From positions 1-39,731 of the forward strand of contig JAJYNX010000073.1 in the NCBI GenBank assembly GCA_021786095.1: 39,731 nucleotides of DNA, written 5' to 3'. Both the position numbers and the translations under genes were made by a program. The stretch comes from Actinomycetes bacterium. Its GTDB lineage: Bacteria; Actinomycetota; Acidimicrobiia; Acidimicrobiales; RAAP-2. Shown one piece after another: positions 7,556-16,755 of the stretch. The notes beneath the pieces were generated by a model. That model worked only from the letters and a program-made list of their open reading frames with translations. It was not told the DNA's origin and searched no databases. Positions within the stretch are counted from its first letter, which is position 1. Each line of letters begins with the position of its first letter.

Positions 7556-9345
7556 GTGGGGCTCTCCAGTGTCGACGTGTCGCCCTCGGGCAGGCCGAGC
7601 TCGCGGGCTCGTAGCAGGCGTCGCATGATCTTCCCGCTGCGAGTGTGGGGCAGGTTCTGATTGAATGCGATGTCGCGGGGTGCGACGGCCGCCCCCAGTT
7701 GCTGGCGCGCGGAGCCGAGGAGCTCGAGGCGCAGGTCCTCGCTCGGATTGAAGCCCGGGTTAAGGCTCACGAACGCCTTGACGACCTCACCCAGGAGGGG
7801 ATCGGGCACACCGATGACGCCGGCCTCGGCGACCGCCGGGTGCTCCATCAGGGCCGACTCCACCTCGAAGGGACCGATCAGGTGGCCCGCGGACTTGATC
7901 ACGTCGTCGCCGCGGCCCACGAACCAGAAGTACCCGTCCGCGTCGCGCCGAGCGAGGTCGCCGCTCAGGTACCAGCCCCCCGCGAAGCAGGCCTCGTAGC
8001 GCGCCGGGTTGTTCAGGTAGCCGCGGAACATCGACGGCCACCCGGGGCGCAGGGCCAACTCGCCCTCCTGGTCCACGGCCGCCTCGATGGCGGCGCCGTC
8101 GTCGCCGATCTCGATCTCGCCCTGGGCGTCGTGCGCCAGCACGGTGGCCTCCACCCCCGGCATGGGGCGGCCCATCGACCCCGGCCGGATGTCCATGCTG
8201 ACGTAGTTCGCCACCATGATGCCGCCCGTCTCGGTCTGCCACCAGTTGTCGTGGATCGCTAGCCCCAGCACGTCGCGCCCCCACACGACGACCTCGGGAT
8301 TCAGTGGCTCGCCGACGCTGGCGATGAAGCGCAGCCGGCCCAGGTCGTACTCCTGGGCCATCGCGGCGCCCGCCTGCATCAGCATGCGCAGCGCGGTCGG
8401 CGCTGTGTACCAGACCGTCACGGCCTCCCTTTCCAGTGTCTGGTACCAGTGCTGGGCGTTGAAGTCGCTCTCGTCGACGATCGTCGTGACGCCGTGGACG
8501 AGCGGGGAGATGATGCCGTAGGAGGTCCCGGTGACCCATCCGGGGTCCGCGGTGCACCAGTAGACGTCGTCGGGATGCAGGTCGAGCGCCAGGCGGCCGG
8601 TGGCGTAGTGCGAGACGACGGCGTCATGCACGTGGATGGCTCCCTTGGGCGTTCCGGTCGTGCCGCTCGTGAAGTGCAGCAGGGCCATGTCCTCGGGCGT
8701 GGTCGGTCCGATCTCGTAGTCACGACTCGCCGCCTCGAGCAGGCTGGTGAGGTCCTCGGTGTCCTCGGGCCACTCGTTCACCGCGGCGTCGGGCTCGCCC
8801 GCCAGGAGAACGTGTCGCAGTCCCGGCAGTTGGTCGCGAATCGACGCGACCTTGTGGCGGTACAGGCTGGGAGTCGTGACCAGGGCCACCCCGCCGCCGG
8901 CGTCGAGGCGCTGGCGGATCGGCTCCGGGCCGAAGGCCGTGAACAGCGGCGACAGGACGGCCCGGTGCTTCAGCGTGCCCAGGGCGACGGCGTAGAGGTT
9001 CGCCGCGCGGGGCATGAGGGCGAAGACGCGCTCGCCGGCTCGCACCCCGAGCCCGTCGAGCACGTTGGCGACGCGATTAGACCGCTCGTCCAGCGCGGCG
9101 TAGGTGACGTCCTCGTGGTCGCCGTGGCGCGACAGGCAGCGCAGGGCCACGTGATTGGCACGCGGGCCGCGCGCGTGTCGCACGACCGCCTCGTGGGCGA
9201 TGTTGAGGCCCCTTCCTGCCGGCAGGCCGTCGAGGGAGCGTCGCGCCTCGTCCCAGGTGAAGCTCGCCCTCTCCGTCTCGTAGTCGGCCATGTTGGGGCT
9301 GACGCCGCGGTACTGGCCCGACTTCGCAATCACCTCACGCGCCAT
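7552..9345 (-). CDS. Acetyl-CoA synthetase-like AMP-forming ligase
   Basis: This 597-residue enzyme would form acetyl-CoA (or a similar short acyl-CoA) from the acid, ATP and CoA. The nucleotide motif [12 protein letters not shown] is at residues 225-236. WWQTETGG at 369-376 is the acetate-pocket signature of acetyl-CoA synthetases. The C-terminus has [13 protein letters not shown], with the Lys that is acetylated to switch off relatives, and GDTSTLE, as in true Acs enzymes. The open frame continues upstream to 9606, but ATG 9345 has AAGGGGG upstream on the minus strand and the family's N-terminus begins here. It heads the five-gene operon with E1alpha, E1beta, E2 and ACP. The link between acyl activation and the E1-E2-ACP set is unclear; acetoin breakdown or a dedicated acyl-loading route are options. 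Confidence 0.88.
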   Translation of the reverse strand: MAREVIAKSGQYRGVSPNMADYETERASFTWDEARRSLDGLPAGRGLNIAHEAVVRHARGPRANHVALRCLSRHGDHEDVTYAALDERSNRVANVLDGLGVRAGERVFALMPRAANLYAVALGTLKHRAVLSPLFTAFGPEPIRQRLDAGGGVALVTTPSLYRHKVASIRDQLPGLRHVLLAGEPDAAVNEWPEDTEDLTSLLEAASRDYEIGPTTPEDMALLHFTSGTTGTPKGAIHVHDAVVSHYATGRLALDLHPDDVYWCTADPGWVTGTSYGIISPLVHGVTTIVDESDFNAQHWYQTLEREAVTVWYTAPTALRMLMQAGAAMAQEYDLGRLRFIASVGEPLNPEVVVWGRDVLGLAIHDNWWQTETGGIMVANYVSMDIRPGSMGRPMPGVEATVLAHDAQGEIEIGDDGAAIEAAVDQEGELALRPGWPSMFRGYLNNPARYEACFAGGWYLSGDLARRDADGYFWFVGRGDDVIKSAGHLIGPFEVESALMEHPAVAEAGVIGVPDPLLGEVVKAFVSLNPGFNPSEDLRLELLGSARQQLGAAVAPRDIAFNQNLPHTRSGKIMRRLLRARELGLPEGDTSTLESPT

Positions 9346-9413
9346 GACAACCCCCTTGCTGTCGACCCCGAGGGGCGACACCGCAGTTGATGCTGACGTT
9401 AGGATCGTCGCCG

Positions 9414-9431
9414 TCGGCCCTCCAGGGCCGA
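9414..9431 (-). terminator. Candidate hairpin terminator after the helicase gene
   Basis: TCGGCCCT and AGGGCCGA form a perfect 8-bp stem with a 2-base gap. It lies 22 bases beyond the helicase stop codon on the minus strand, before the acetyl-CoA-synthetase-like gene starts. No T-run follows, as is common in GC-rich actinobacteria, so termination is inferred from position and stem only. Confidence 0.4.
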
Positions 9432-9452
9432 ACGTCACTTCTGACCGGTTTC

Positions 9453-11489
9453 CTACCAGAGCTGCGAGAGCTGCTCCGCGACGAGGGCGGCGCCATCGAG
9501 GGGCGCCGCGGATACCGTACTGGTCTCGTCGTGGACGGGGCGCACGTCGATCTCCACCATGGTCGCGCGCACCGCGTCGCTCAGGAACCGCGACGGCTGG
9601 GCCCACGAGTGGTCGTCACCCACGCGGTGGTGGTGGTAGCGCAGGGGCACGTAGATCCGCAGGTCGCGCCGAGCTCGGGTCACCGCGACATAGAACAGGC
9701 GTCGCTCCTCCTCGAGTCCCTCGGGCGTGGTGAGCGACATGTCCGACGGGAAGTTGCCGTCCGCGGCGTGGATGACGTGCACCGCGTCGAACTCCAGCCC
9801 CTTGGCTGAGTGCACCGTCGACAGGACCAGCCAGTCGTCGTCCAGGAGTGGCGGGCCGGCGAGGTCGCCGGTCGAGGCGGGGGGCTCGAGGGTCTGATCG
9901 GCGGCGACGTCACTCAGGCGCGCCGCCCCGGCGCAGGCCGCCACAAGGGCGCCCAGGTCCTCCAGGCGCGGCGCGGGGTCGTCGTAGGAGGCCAGGATGA
10001 GGGGGGCGAGCGCCAGACGGATCCGTTCGGCGTGCAGCTCCACCGGCTCGCCCGCTCGCGTCTCGAGGGCGTGGGCGAGGCCCGAGGACATCGCGTGCGA
10101 CTGGTGCGGCAGGGCGTCGCACACTCTCGGCCACCGGTCCGCGACGTCGGCGTGGCGCGTCGGGAGGTGCCCGTCGTCGTCGCGCAGCGCGTCGATGGCC
10201 CGACGCGCCCTCGCGGGTCCGACACCAGGCATGCGCTGGAGGAGACGAAACCACGCCACCGCGTCGCGCGGGTTGTCGGCGAGGCGAAAGGCCGCTACCA
10301 GGTCCTTCACGTGCGCGGCCTCGAGGTAGCGCAGGCCCCCGTACTTGACGAACGGGATCCGCCGCCGGGCGAGTTCGAGTTCGAGGTCGGCGCTGTGGTG
10401 GGCGGCCCGGAACAGGACGGCCTGGTGGCGTAGCGCCACCCCCTGCTCGTAGAGCTCGAGGACGCGATCGGCCACTCGCTCGGACTGGTGGCGCTCGTCG
10501 GCGCAGTGCTCGAGCACCGGCGTCGCAACGCCGGTGATGGGCGTCGCCTCACGTAGCACGGAGAAGAACCCCTCGGGGGCGTCGGCGGCTACCGCGTTGG
10601 CCACCCGCAGCACCGCCTCGCACGACCGGTAGTTGAGGTCGAGGCTGATCGTCGTGAGTCCCTCGAGGCACTGGGGCGCGTCGAGCAGGAAGCGGGCCGA
10701 CGCGCCACGAAAGCCGTAGATCGCCTGCGCGTCGTCCCCGATGAGCGTGAGGCGCGGGTCGTGGCGGCGCAGCCCGACGAGCACGTCCCACTGGAGCTGG
10801 TTCACGTCCTGGAACTCGTCGACCAGGACATGGTCGTAGGCGGCACCCAGCGTTGCGCCGAGGCGCTCGTCACGCACGGCCGCGCGCCAGAACAGCAGGA
10901 GGTCGTCGAAGTCCAGTAGCCCGAGGGAGCGCTTGCGCGCGACGAAGGCGGAGAAGATGTCGCTCACGTCGCCGACGGCGTCCGCGCACCACGGCGTCAT
11001 CTCGCCCATGACGTCACCCAGAGGGGTGGCGGTGTTGACGACTCGCGAGTACAGGCTCGCCAGGGTGGTCTTCTTCGGCAGGCGTCGCGCCCCGCTCACC
11101 ACGCCGAGCTCTCCGCGGATGAGATCCATCAGGTCGGCGGCGTCCACCTGGTCAATGACGCCGAACCCGTCGGGCAGGCCGAGCGACGGGGCATGGTGGC
11201 GCAGGGTGCGGTGGGCGATGGAGTGGAACGTGCCGCCCGACACGCGACGCGCGCGGTCGTCGCCTCGCGAGGCGCGAACTCGCCCGATCACGTCGCGCGC
11301 GGCGCGCCGGGTGAAGGTCAGGAGCAGGATCCGCTCCGGCGCCACACCGCGCCCGAGGAGGACGTCGACGCGAGCGGCGAGGGTCGTGGTCTTGCCCGTG
11401 CCGGGACCCGCGAGCACGCGCAGGGGGCCGCCGTCGAAGGCGGCGGCCTCTCGCTGGCGCTCGTTGAGCTCCGGTTGGAAGGCGAACAT
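9453..11489 (-). CDS. UvrD/Rep-family superfamily I DNA helicase
   Basis: This 678-residue ATP-driven 3'-5' DNA helicase has the superfamily I motifs in order: Walker [10 protein letters not shown] at residues 28-36, Ia [62 protein letters not shown], and [16 protein letters not shown]. It is of usual UvrD/PcrA size, with no extra nuclease domain and no AddA/RecB-like C-terminus. The likely role is DNA repair or clearing of replication blocks. The segment between motifs III and V (2B region) is Arg- and His-rich. It is not in an obvious operon: 53 bases separate it from the SDR gene upstream. ATG 11489 is the only sensible start. Confidence 0.93.
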   Translation of the reverse strand: MFAFQPELNERQREAAAFDGGPLRVLAGPGTGKTTTLAARVDVLLGRGVAPERILLLTFTRRAARDVIGRVRASRGDDRARRVSGGTFHSIAHRTLRHHAPSLGLPDGFGVIDQVDAADLMDLIRGELGVVSGARRLPKKTTLASLYSRVVNTATPLGDVMGEMTPWCADAVGDVSDIFSAFVARKRSLGLLDFDDLLLFWRAAVRDERLGATLGAAYDHVLVDEFQDVNQLQWDVLVGLRRHDPRLTLIGDDAQAIYGFRGASARFLLDAPQCLEGLTTISLDLNYRSCEAVLRVANAVAADAPEGFFSVLREATPITGVATPVLEHCADERHQSERVADRVLELYEQGVALRHQAVLFRAAHHSADLELELARRRIPFVKYGGLRYLEAAHVKDLVAAFRLADNPRDAVAWFRLLQRMPGVGPARARRAIDALRDDDGHLPTRHADVADRWPRVCDALPHQSHAMSSGLAHALETRAGEPVELHAERIRLALAPLILASYDDPAPRLEDLGALVAACAGAARLSDVAADQTLEPPASTGDLAGPPLLDDDWLVLSTVHSAKGLEFDAVHVIHAADGNFPSDMSLTTPEGLEEERRLFYVAVTRARRDLRIYVPLRYHHHRVGDDHSWAQPSRFLSDAVRATMVEIDVRPVHDETSTVSAAPLDGAALVAEQLSQLW

Positions 11490-11543
11490 ACGTTCGACTC
11501 TACCCAGGATGAGGGGCGGGGGTGACCCGCGACGGTGATCGCC

Positions 11544-12374
11544 TTACCGGTGACCGTGGGCGGCCCGTGAGACGGGCTCCCACTCGCGCCACGTACGCAG
11601 GCGGGTCTCGTAGTCCGCGACGGCGACGGCGAGGGGTCCGTCACCGAAGAGGACGCGCAGGGGCGGGTTTTCGGCGTCCACGACGCGCAGGATGGCGTCG
11701 CGGGTGGCGACGGGATCACCGGGGCTCCCCTGACGTTGGGCGCGCAACTGCGCGCTGCGCTCGCGCACCGCGTCGTAGGCGGGCAGTGGTCGCGCGTGGC
11801 GCGCGGACGAGCCGCCCCAGTCGGTCGCGTAGGCCCCGGGCTCGATGAGGGTGACCGCGATATTGAACGGCGCCACCTCGAGGGACAGTGACTGACTGAG
11901 CCCCTCCAGGGCCCACTTCGAGGCGTGGTACAGGCCCACGTTGGCGAACGCGGAGACGCCACCGATGGAGGACACCTGAATGATGTGTCCGCGGCGCCGC
12001 TCGCGCAGGATGGGCAGGGCGGCCTGGGTCACCCAGAGTGCGCCGAAGAAGTTGGTCTCCATCTGCGCGTGGGCCTCGGCCTCGCTGATCTCCTCGACCA
12101 TGCCGAACTGTCCGTAGCCGGCGTTGTTGACGACGATGTCGAGCCCGCCGAAGTGCTGGTTGGCGCGTCGCACGGTGTCGTCGACCGCCGCGTGGTCGGT
12201 CACGTCGAGGGGGAGGGCGAGCACGCGGTCACCGTAGGTCGCCACGAGGTCGTCGAGCGTCTCGGGGTGGCGGGCGGTGGCGACGACGGCGTCGCCGCGA
12301 CTCAGGGCCGCGTGGGCCCACTCGCGTCCGAAGCCTCGTGAGCTGCCGGTGATGAACCAGGTTCGTGCGGTCAC
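11544..12374 (-). CDS. Short-chain dehydrogenase/reductase (SDR)
   Basis: This 276-residue classical SDR has a TGSSRGFG nucleotide-binding motif at the N-terminus, then NNAGYGQFG, and the active-site set Ser (VSSIGG) - Tyr/Lys (YHASK) with the normal 13-residue Ser-Tyr spacing. The Arg after TGSS may favour NADPH, which is inference. It resembles the subgroup often annotated as 'oxidoreductase, SDR family' with an extended C-terminus. It starts at GTG 12374. It is the first of four SDR genes within 3.5 kb, two on each strand. The substrate is not predictable. Confidence 0.88.
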   Translation of the reverse strand: MTARTWFITGSSRGFGREWAHAALSRGDAVVATARHPETLDDLVATYGDRVLALPLDVTDHAAVDDTVRRANQHFGGLDIVVNNAGYGQFGMVEEISEAEAHAQMETNFFGALWVTQAALPILRERRRGHIIQVSSIGGVSAFANVGLYHASKWALEGLSQSLSLEVAPFNIAVTLIEPGAYATDWGGSSARHARPLPAYDAVRERSAQLRAQRQGSPGDPVATRDAILRVVDAENPPLRVLFGDGPLAVAVADYETRLRTWREWEPVSRAAHGHR

Positions 12375-12463
12375 GTGTCGCCTCTCGTTGGTCGGGTCAA
12401 CGCCAGCGTACGGGGCGTGACGACGATCGCGCCGACCTCGACCGCACCGCGTCGCCGACGCGC

Positions 12464-13258
12464 TTACAGGTCGGGAAGGTTGAAGTCGAGGCTTGGGACG
12501 TCCGTGCCACCGTCGATCTCCAGGACCTTCCCGGTGAGGAAGGCTCCGGCGGGCGAGGCGAGGTAGACGACGCCGGCGGCGATCTCCTCGGGCGCCGCGA
12601 TCCGGTGCAGCGGCGTCAGCGCCTCCATCATGGCCTTCAACTCGGGGGTGGAGGTGACGATGTCGAGGGCCGAGGTCGCCGTGGAGCCGGCGGCGATGGC
12701 GTTGACGCGGATTCGCGGTGCGAGATCCTTGGCGGCGAGGCGCGTGTAGTGGGCCAGGGCCGCCTTGGTGGCGCCGTAGGCGGCGTAGCCGCGACCGGCG
12801 ATGCGTCCCATGACCGACGTCACGTTGACGATGGCTCCGCCACCGTGGGCCAGCATGAGCGGCACGGCGGCCAGGTTGAGGGCGTGAGCCGTCGTGACGT
12901 TGAAGTGGAACGCCTCCTCGAGATACTCGGGCGTGGTGTCGAGGAAGGGCAGGGGGATTGTCCCCCCGAGGTTGTTCACCACCACGTCGACGCGTCCGAA
13001 CTCGTGCTGGGCGGTGGCCGCGAGTGAGCGCACGACGTCGAGGTCGACGAGGTCACCCACGACGGTGACCGCGCGGCGGCCGGTCGCCGCCACGCGGGCG
13101 GCGACGTCATCGAGGTCGCTCGCGGTGCGCGAGGCGATGACGACGTGCGCACCGCATTCGGCGAGGGCGACGGCGCTGGCGGCACCGATGCCACGCCCGG
13201 CTCCGGTCACTATGGCCACCTGGTCGTCAAGACGGAAGAGGTCGGTGATCACGTTCAC
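12464..13258 (-). CDS. Short-chain dehydrogenase/reductase (SDR)
   Basis: This SDR of about 264 residues has TGAGRGIG as cofactor motif, NNLGG in place of the usual NNAG, catalytic Ser in VTSVMG and the YGATK Tyr/Lys pair with correct spacing. It ends with [13 protein letters not shown], the FabG-like C-terminal pattern of tetrameric SDRs. Two in-frame GTG codons compete as start: 13258, which touches the AAGGGA ribosome site, and 13252, which has about seven bases of spacing. The second is the better fit, which would shorten the protein by two residues. It may reduce or oxidise a 3-hydroxyacyl or sterol-type substrate, like many SDRs next to acyl-CoA genes. Confidence 0.88.
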   Translation of the reverse strand: MNVITDLFRLDDQVAIVTGAGRGIGAASAVALAECGAHVVIASRTASDLDDVAARVAATGRRAVTVVGDLVDLDVVRSLAATAQHEFGRVDVVVNNLGGTIPLPFLDTTPEYLEEAFHFNVTTAHALNLAAVPLMLAHGGGAIVNVTSVMGRIAGRGYAAYGATKAALAHYTRLAAKDLAPRIRVNAIAAGSTATSALDIVTSTPELKAMMEALTPLHRIAAPEEIAAGVVYLASPAGAFLTGKVLEIDGGTDVPSLDFNLPDL

Positions 13259-13436
13259 TCCCTTCGTGGTTCGTCGTGTTCACACTAGGTGGTCGCTCGA
13301 GATCAGACCGGTGTCGCGTCGTCGGTGGAGGCTCGGCGTGGCTCGAGTGCCTCGCCGCACCTGGTCGGGGCGAACGCTGGTGAGTAGGTTGGACGGGGTA
13401 GCGACGTCCCGGCCGACCGGGAGACAAGGAGAGACC

Positions 13437-14189
13437 ATGACGAATCGAGTCGCCATTGTGACCGGGGCAGCGCGGGGGATCGGAGCCGCCGTGGCGCGAC
13501 GACTGGCTCAGGACGGCTGCGACGTCGGGGTGCTCGACCTCGACGCGGAGGCCTGTGCCGCGACGGTCGAGGCGGTTCGTGCCGCCGGCCGGGCTGCGGT
13601 GGCCCTCGGCACGGACGTGAGCGACGAGAGCGCCGTGAATGAGGCGGTGGCGACGGTGTCGAGCACTCTCGGCCCACCCGTGATCCTGGTCAACAACGCC
13701 GGCGTCCTGCGTGACAACCTCCTGTTCAAGATGGAGCTCTCGGACTGGCGCACGGTGATGGACGTGCACCTGGCCGGCGCGTTCCTGATGAGTCGCGCGA
13801 CGCAACGATTCATGACCGAGGCGGGGTGGGGACGCATCATCAACATGTCGAGCACGTCGGCGCTCGGCAACCGGGGTCAGGCGAACTACTCCGCGGCCAA
13901 GGCCGGCTTGCAGGGATTCACCAAGACGTTGGCGATCGAGTTGGGTCGCTTCGGCGTCACGGTGAACGCGGTGGCGCCGGGCTTCATCGCCACCGCCATG
14001 ACCGAGGCCACCGCGCAACGAATCGGGGTGTCCTTCGAGCAGATGCAGGAGATGGCGATCAAGCAGATCCCCGTGGGCCGCGTCGGCCAGCCGGAGGACA
14101 TCGCCAACGCGGTCGCGTTCTTCGCCGACGAGAGGTCCGGATTCGTCTCCGGTCAAGTTCTCTACGTCGCGGGCGGCCCGGTGAACTAG
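13437..14189 (+). CDS. FabG-like 3-oxoacyl reductase-type SDR
   Basis: This 250-residue SDR most resembles 3-oxoacyl-(ACP or CoA) reductases. It has TGAARGIG at the N-terminus, NNAGVLRDNLLFKM (typical of FabG/PhaB relatives), catalytic Ser in NMSSTSA and YSAAK, and the C-terminal SGQVLYVAGGPVN. The Ser-Tyr spacing is normal, so it should be active. ATG 13437 follows AAGGAGAG. The open frame upstream to 12894 is not coding. The next gene follows after 26 bases on the same strand, so the two are probably one transcript. It could act on the 3-hydroxyacyl intermediate downstream of the acyl-CoA dehydrogenase at 1080, which is inference. Confidence 0.9.
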   Translation: MTNRVAIVTGAARGIGAAVARRLAQDGCDVGVLDLDAEACAATVEAVRAAGRAAVALGTDVSDESAVNEAVATVSSTLGPPVILVNNAGVLRDNLLFKMELSDWRTVMDVHLAGAFLMSRATQRFMTEAGWGRIINMSSTSALGNRGQANYSAAKAGLQGFTKTLAIELGRFGVTVNAVAPGFIATAMTEATAQRIGVSFEQMQEMAIKQIPVGRVGQPEDIANAVAFFADERSGFVSGQVLYVAGGPVN

Positions 14190-14215
14190 GCGTCGCTGCG
14201 GGGAGGAGGCCGTTC

Positions 14216-14998
14216 GTGGGTGAACTCGACCAGCGTCGCGTGCTGGTGACCGGGGCGACGAGCGGGCTGGGCGCCGCCATGGCGCAGGCCCTCGCCGACG
14301 CTGGGGCTCGCGTGGCCCTCGCCGCCCGGCCCGGCGCGCGCCTCGACGAGGCGCTGGCGCGCCACCGACTCGCGGGACACACCGTGGTGGGCGCCCCCAT
14401 GGACGTGCGCGACGCGACCTCGGTCGATCGTGCGGCGCGGCGTGCCCTCGAGGATCTCGGGGGACTCGATATGGTCGTGAACAACGCCGGCATCGGCATG
14501 AGGACGGTGAACCCACGCTTCCTGACGTCGCCGACGCCGTTCTACCACGTCAGCCCCGAGGGCTTCGCGGACGTGGTGGCCACCAACCTGACGGGTTACT
14601 TCCTCGTCGCCCGGGCCTTCGCCCCGTACTTCGTCGCCCAACGACGCGGGTCCTTCGTGAACGTGACGATGAACCACGAGACGATGCGCCGACGGGGTTT
14701 CGTCCCCTACGGACCGTCGCGCGCGGGCGCCGAGTCGCTCAGCGCCATCATGGCTGAGGACCTGCGAGAGGACAACGTGAGCGTGAACATGTTGCTCCCG
14801 GGCGGGGCAAGCGCCACGGGAATGATCCCCGCCGGCGTCGAGGCGACACTGGCCCGCCCCCTGCTGGATCCGACGATCATGGGTCCGCCCATCGTGTTCC
14901 TGGCGTCGAACCGAGCCACGGGTCTGAGCGGGGCGCGGCTGATCGCGACCGAGTTCGACCAGTGGCTCGCGACCTACGAAGGTGGATCGACGTCCTAG
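14216..14998 (+). CDS. SDR-fold protein with altered active site
   Basis: This 260-residue protein has the SDR Rossmann fold: TGATSGLG at the N-terminus, MDVRD and NNAGIGM. The catalytic triad, however, is changed. The segment before the Tyr reads NVTMNHETM, with no Ser at the expected place, and the Tyr motif reads YGPSR, with Arg in place of the essential Lys. The cofactor site looks intact. It could be a binding or regulatory protein, or an enzyme with a different mechanism. The GTG at 14216 has GGAGGAGG seven bases upstream and the homologous N-terminus starts there. It is likely co-transcribed with the FabG-like gene before it. Confidence 0.85.
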   Translation: MGELDQRRVLVTGATSGLGAAMAQALADAGARVALAARPGARLDEALARHRLAGHTVVGAPMDVRDATSVDRAARRALEDLGGLDMVVNNAGIGMRTVNPRFLTSPTPFYHVSPEGFADVVATNLTGYFLVARAFAPYFVAQRRGSFVNVTMNHETMRRRGFVPYGPSRAGAESLSAIMAEDLREDNVSVNMLLPGGASATGMIPAGVEATLARPLLDPTIMGPPIVFLASNRATGLSGARLIATEFDQWLATYEGGSTS

Positions 14999-15030
14999 GG
15001 GTGCGCGCGACGGCTCGCGGGGCACGTCGA

Positions 15031-15309
15031 CTATCTGGTGTGGCCGACGTGCCACTGGCCACAGGTGGCGCAGCGGTAGGCGCTCATCGCGGCGCCGCCG
15101 CGGCGCGTGAGCTGGTGCGCGTGCGCCTCGGCGTCGGCCCGGGTCGGGTACGCGACCTTGGGCTGGCCGCGGGTCGTGGTGTGCGCGCCGGGCCCGCGGC
15201 GCAGCGACGTCGTGCCGCGCCGGGCCCGGCCACCGTAGCGACCCGACCAGTACCAGACCAGAGCGAGCGCACCGAACGCGACGACCAGGACGCCGACGGT
15301 AGTCAGCAC
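15031..15309 (-). CDS. Small membrane-anchored protein with CxxC-WHxGH tail
   Basis: This 92-residue protein has one hydrophobic segment at residues 2-20 (TTVGVLVVAFGALALVWYW) and a basic stretch after it. The C-terminal part reads YPTRADAEAHAHQL, then YRCATCGQWHVGHT. The Y-x-C-x-x-C-x-x-WHxGH pattern is a small zinc-ribbon-like motif that I recognise from short uncharacterised actinobacterial and phage proteins; metal binding by the two Cys and two His is likely but unproven. It starts at GTG 15309 with only a weak ribosome site. It is convergent with the SDR gene at 14216. Function is unknown. Confidence 0.6.
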   Translation of the reverse strand: MLTTVGVLVVAFGALALVWYWSGRYGGRARRGTTSLRRGPGAHTTTRGQPKVAYPTRADAEAHAHQLTRRGGAAMSAYRCATCGQWHVGHTR

Positions 15310-15463
15310 GGTGGCCCCGGCGCGAGGGACGTCACGATCGCGGTGGTCTCGACGCCGGGGGTCGTTCGCACGATGCAGTCCTCGCCTCTGTCTCTCGGGT
15401 GATGGCCTCTCGGGGGTTGCGTGACCGCGCCATTCGCTGACGCCGCAGCGGCATCTCTCGCGA

Positions 15464-16243
15464 TCAGAGTGTAGGTCCTGCCTCGCGGCGATCGTTTTGT
15501 CCTTCGTCGGGCGCCACCGCGTGCACGAAGGTCATCCCCGACGTCTGGTAGAGGGTCCCCTCGGACGTGATGAAGAAGCCCTCGACGCCGCGGCGCCGTT
15601 CGAGCAGGTGGAGAACGGGCGCGCCCCCTACGGCGAGGGCGGTCGCCAGGGCGTCCGCGTAGGCGAGGCGACCACCGATCACCGTGGCCGACACGGCCGC
15701 CACCTCGCCGCCGAAAGGGTTCACCAGGTGGTCGCCGCGGGCGTACACGCCCGACGTCGCCACCGCAGTCGTGACGCGCACCACACCGCAGAGTGCGTCG
15801 GGGTCACTAGGGTGCTGGACGCCGACGTCGAACGAGGCTCCGGGAAGTACACAGATGTCGCCGCCGGCGTTGACGAGGGCGGTCGTGAGGCCGCCACGGG
15901 CGAGGATCGCGAGAGCCCGCTCGGCCGCCCACCCCTTCACGAGGCCGGTGGGATCGAAGCCACCCGGCAGCGCCCACGGGTCGAAGAAGCCCTGGGTGAT
16001 CCGCTGCGCGGCGCGCGACAGTTCGAGCACCTCGTTCATCAGCGGCGATGGCGCGGTGGTCTCGCCACCTCGCCAGCGTGACAGTTCACTCTCGGGTTTC
16101 CAGGTACTGAAGCGCTCGTCGAGGTGGTGCAACTCGGCACAGGCGTCGTCGATCAGTCGATTGACCACCTCGTCGGACAGGGCACCGGGGTCCACTAGGA
16201 ACGAGACGACCGTTCCCATGACCGACTCGGCCCGGGCGATCAC
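15464..16243 (-). CDS. apbE: FAD:protein FMN transferase
   Basis: This 259-residue enzyme moves FMN from FAD onto a Thr of a partner protein, outside or at the face of the membrane. ApbE family blocks are present: a MGTVVSF start, FDPTGLVKGWAAERA in the middle, NAGGD, and a C-terminal ATALAVGG segment. A clear signal peptide or lipobox Cys is not visible at the chosen start, so its location is uncertain. Its GTG start overlaps the stop codon of the FMN-binding gene (GTGA), which strongly indicates that this neighbour is its substrate. The short tail (DEGQNDRREAGPTL) is unlike most family members. Confidence 0.92.
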   Translation of the reverse strand: MIARAESVMGTVVSFLVDPGALSDEVVNRLIDDACAELHHLDERFSTWKPESELSRWRGGETTAPSPLMNEVLELSRAAQRITQGFFDPWALPGGFDPTGLVKGWAAERALAILARGGLTTALVNAGGDICVLPGASFDVGVQHPSDPDALCGVVRVTTAVATSGVYARGDHLVNPFGGEVAAVSATVIGGRLAYADALATALAVGGAPVLHLLERRRGVEGFFITSEGTLYQTSGMTFVHAVAPDEGQNDRREAGPTL

Positions 16244-16743
16244 TTGAAGTGGAGCTTGTCGAGCGCGCTCTGGATTGAGTAGGCGTAGGCCTCACTGGTG
16301 TACGTGGCGCCGGTGAGGGCGTTGATGCGAATACCCTGCGCCTTGAGGACCTCGGCTTTCAAGATGGGGACCACGTACTTCTCGAGCTGTTGCGAGTACG
16401 AGTCGAGGGTCGTGAGGGAGTTCACAGCGACGTTGACGATGTGATTCTGGGCCACGGTGACCTTGACCGACATCGTGCCGTAGCCGTAGTTCTCAGCCTG
16501 GCCCACCGCCGAGACGCCCCCGGACACCGAGCCGCCGCCAGCGGAGGCGGGTGACGAGGCGGGTGACGAGGCGGGTGACGAGGCGGGTGACGAGGCGGGT
16601 GACGAGGCGGGTGACGAGGCGGGTGACGAGGCGGGTGACGAGGCGCCGAGGAGGGATCCGCCGGATCCATTAGGCCCGTGCAGTGCCACAATGCTGGTGA
16701 AACCGGCGGCAGTCGCGCCGAGGAGGGCCAGTGTTTTCTTCAT
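16240..16743 (-). CDS. Exported FMN-binding domain protein with SSPA-repeat linker
   Basis: This 167-residue protein has a KK plus hydrophobic N-terminal segment (about residues 4-20) that acts as signal peptide or anchor. A low-complexity linker follows, with eight SSPA units at residues 35-66 and a Gly/Ser stretch. The FMN-binding domain occupies about 80-167. The sequence TGATYTS at 144-150 is the covalent-FMN motif, with Thr147 as expected attachment site for ApbE. It would carry electrons on the outer face of the membrane, fed by the reductase upstream. The reductase's TAG stop forms part of the strong ribosome site TAGGAGGTC for this ATG. The linker is encoded by a 12-bp tandem repeat and is likely variable in length. 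Confidence 0.9.
   Translation of the reverse strand: MKKTLALLGATAAGFTSIVALHGPNGSGGSLLGASSPASSPASSPASSPASSPASSPASSPASSPASAGGGSVSGGVSAVGQAENYGYGTMSVKVTVAQNHIVNVAVNSLTTLDSYSQQLEKYVVPILKAEVLKAQGIRINALTGATYTSEAYAYSIQSALDKLHFK
16551..16645. repeat. 12-bp tandem repeat, eight copies, encoding the SSPA linker
   Basis: The unit gtgacgaggcgg (plus strand) recurs every 12 bases eight times with no differences inside the array. Read on the minus strand it encodes Ser-Ser-Pro-Ala. Identical units suggest recent expansion by slippage. Changes in copy number would keep the frame and alter only the tether length between the membrane anchor and the FMN domain. Confidence 0.95.
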
Positions 16744-16755
16744 GGTATCGACCTC

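Noticed and set aside
9346-9606. N-terminal extension of the acetyl-CoA-synthetase-like gene
   Set aside because: The extra 87 residues show no similarity to the family, and ATG 9345 has a clear ribosome site.
13227-14516. A 429-codon minus-strand frame across the FabG-like gene
   Set aside because: It is antisense to two SDR genes with intact motifs and ribosome sites. Its own product is low-complexity and Arg-rich.
16551-16645. Regular repeat that might be taken for CRISPR
   Set aside because: The unit is 12 bases with no spacers and encodes SSPA in frame inside a gene.
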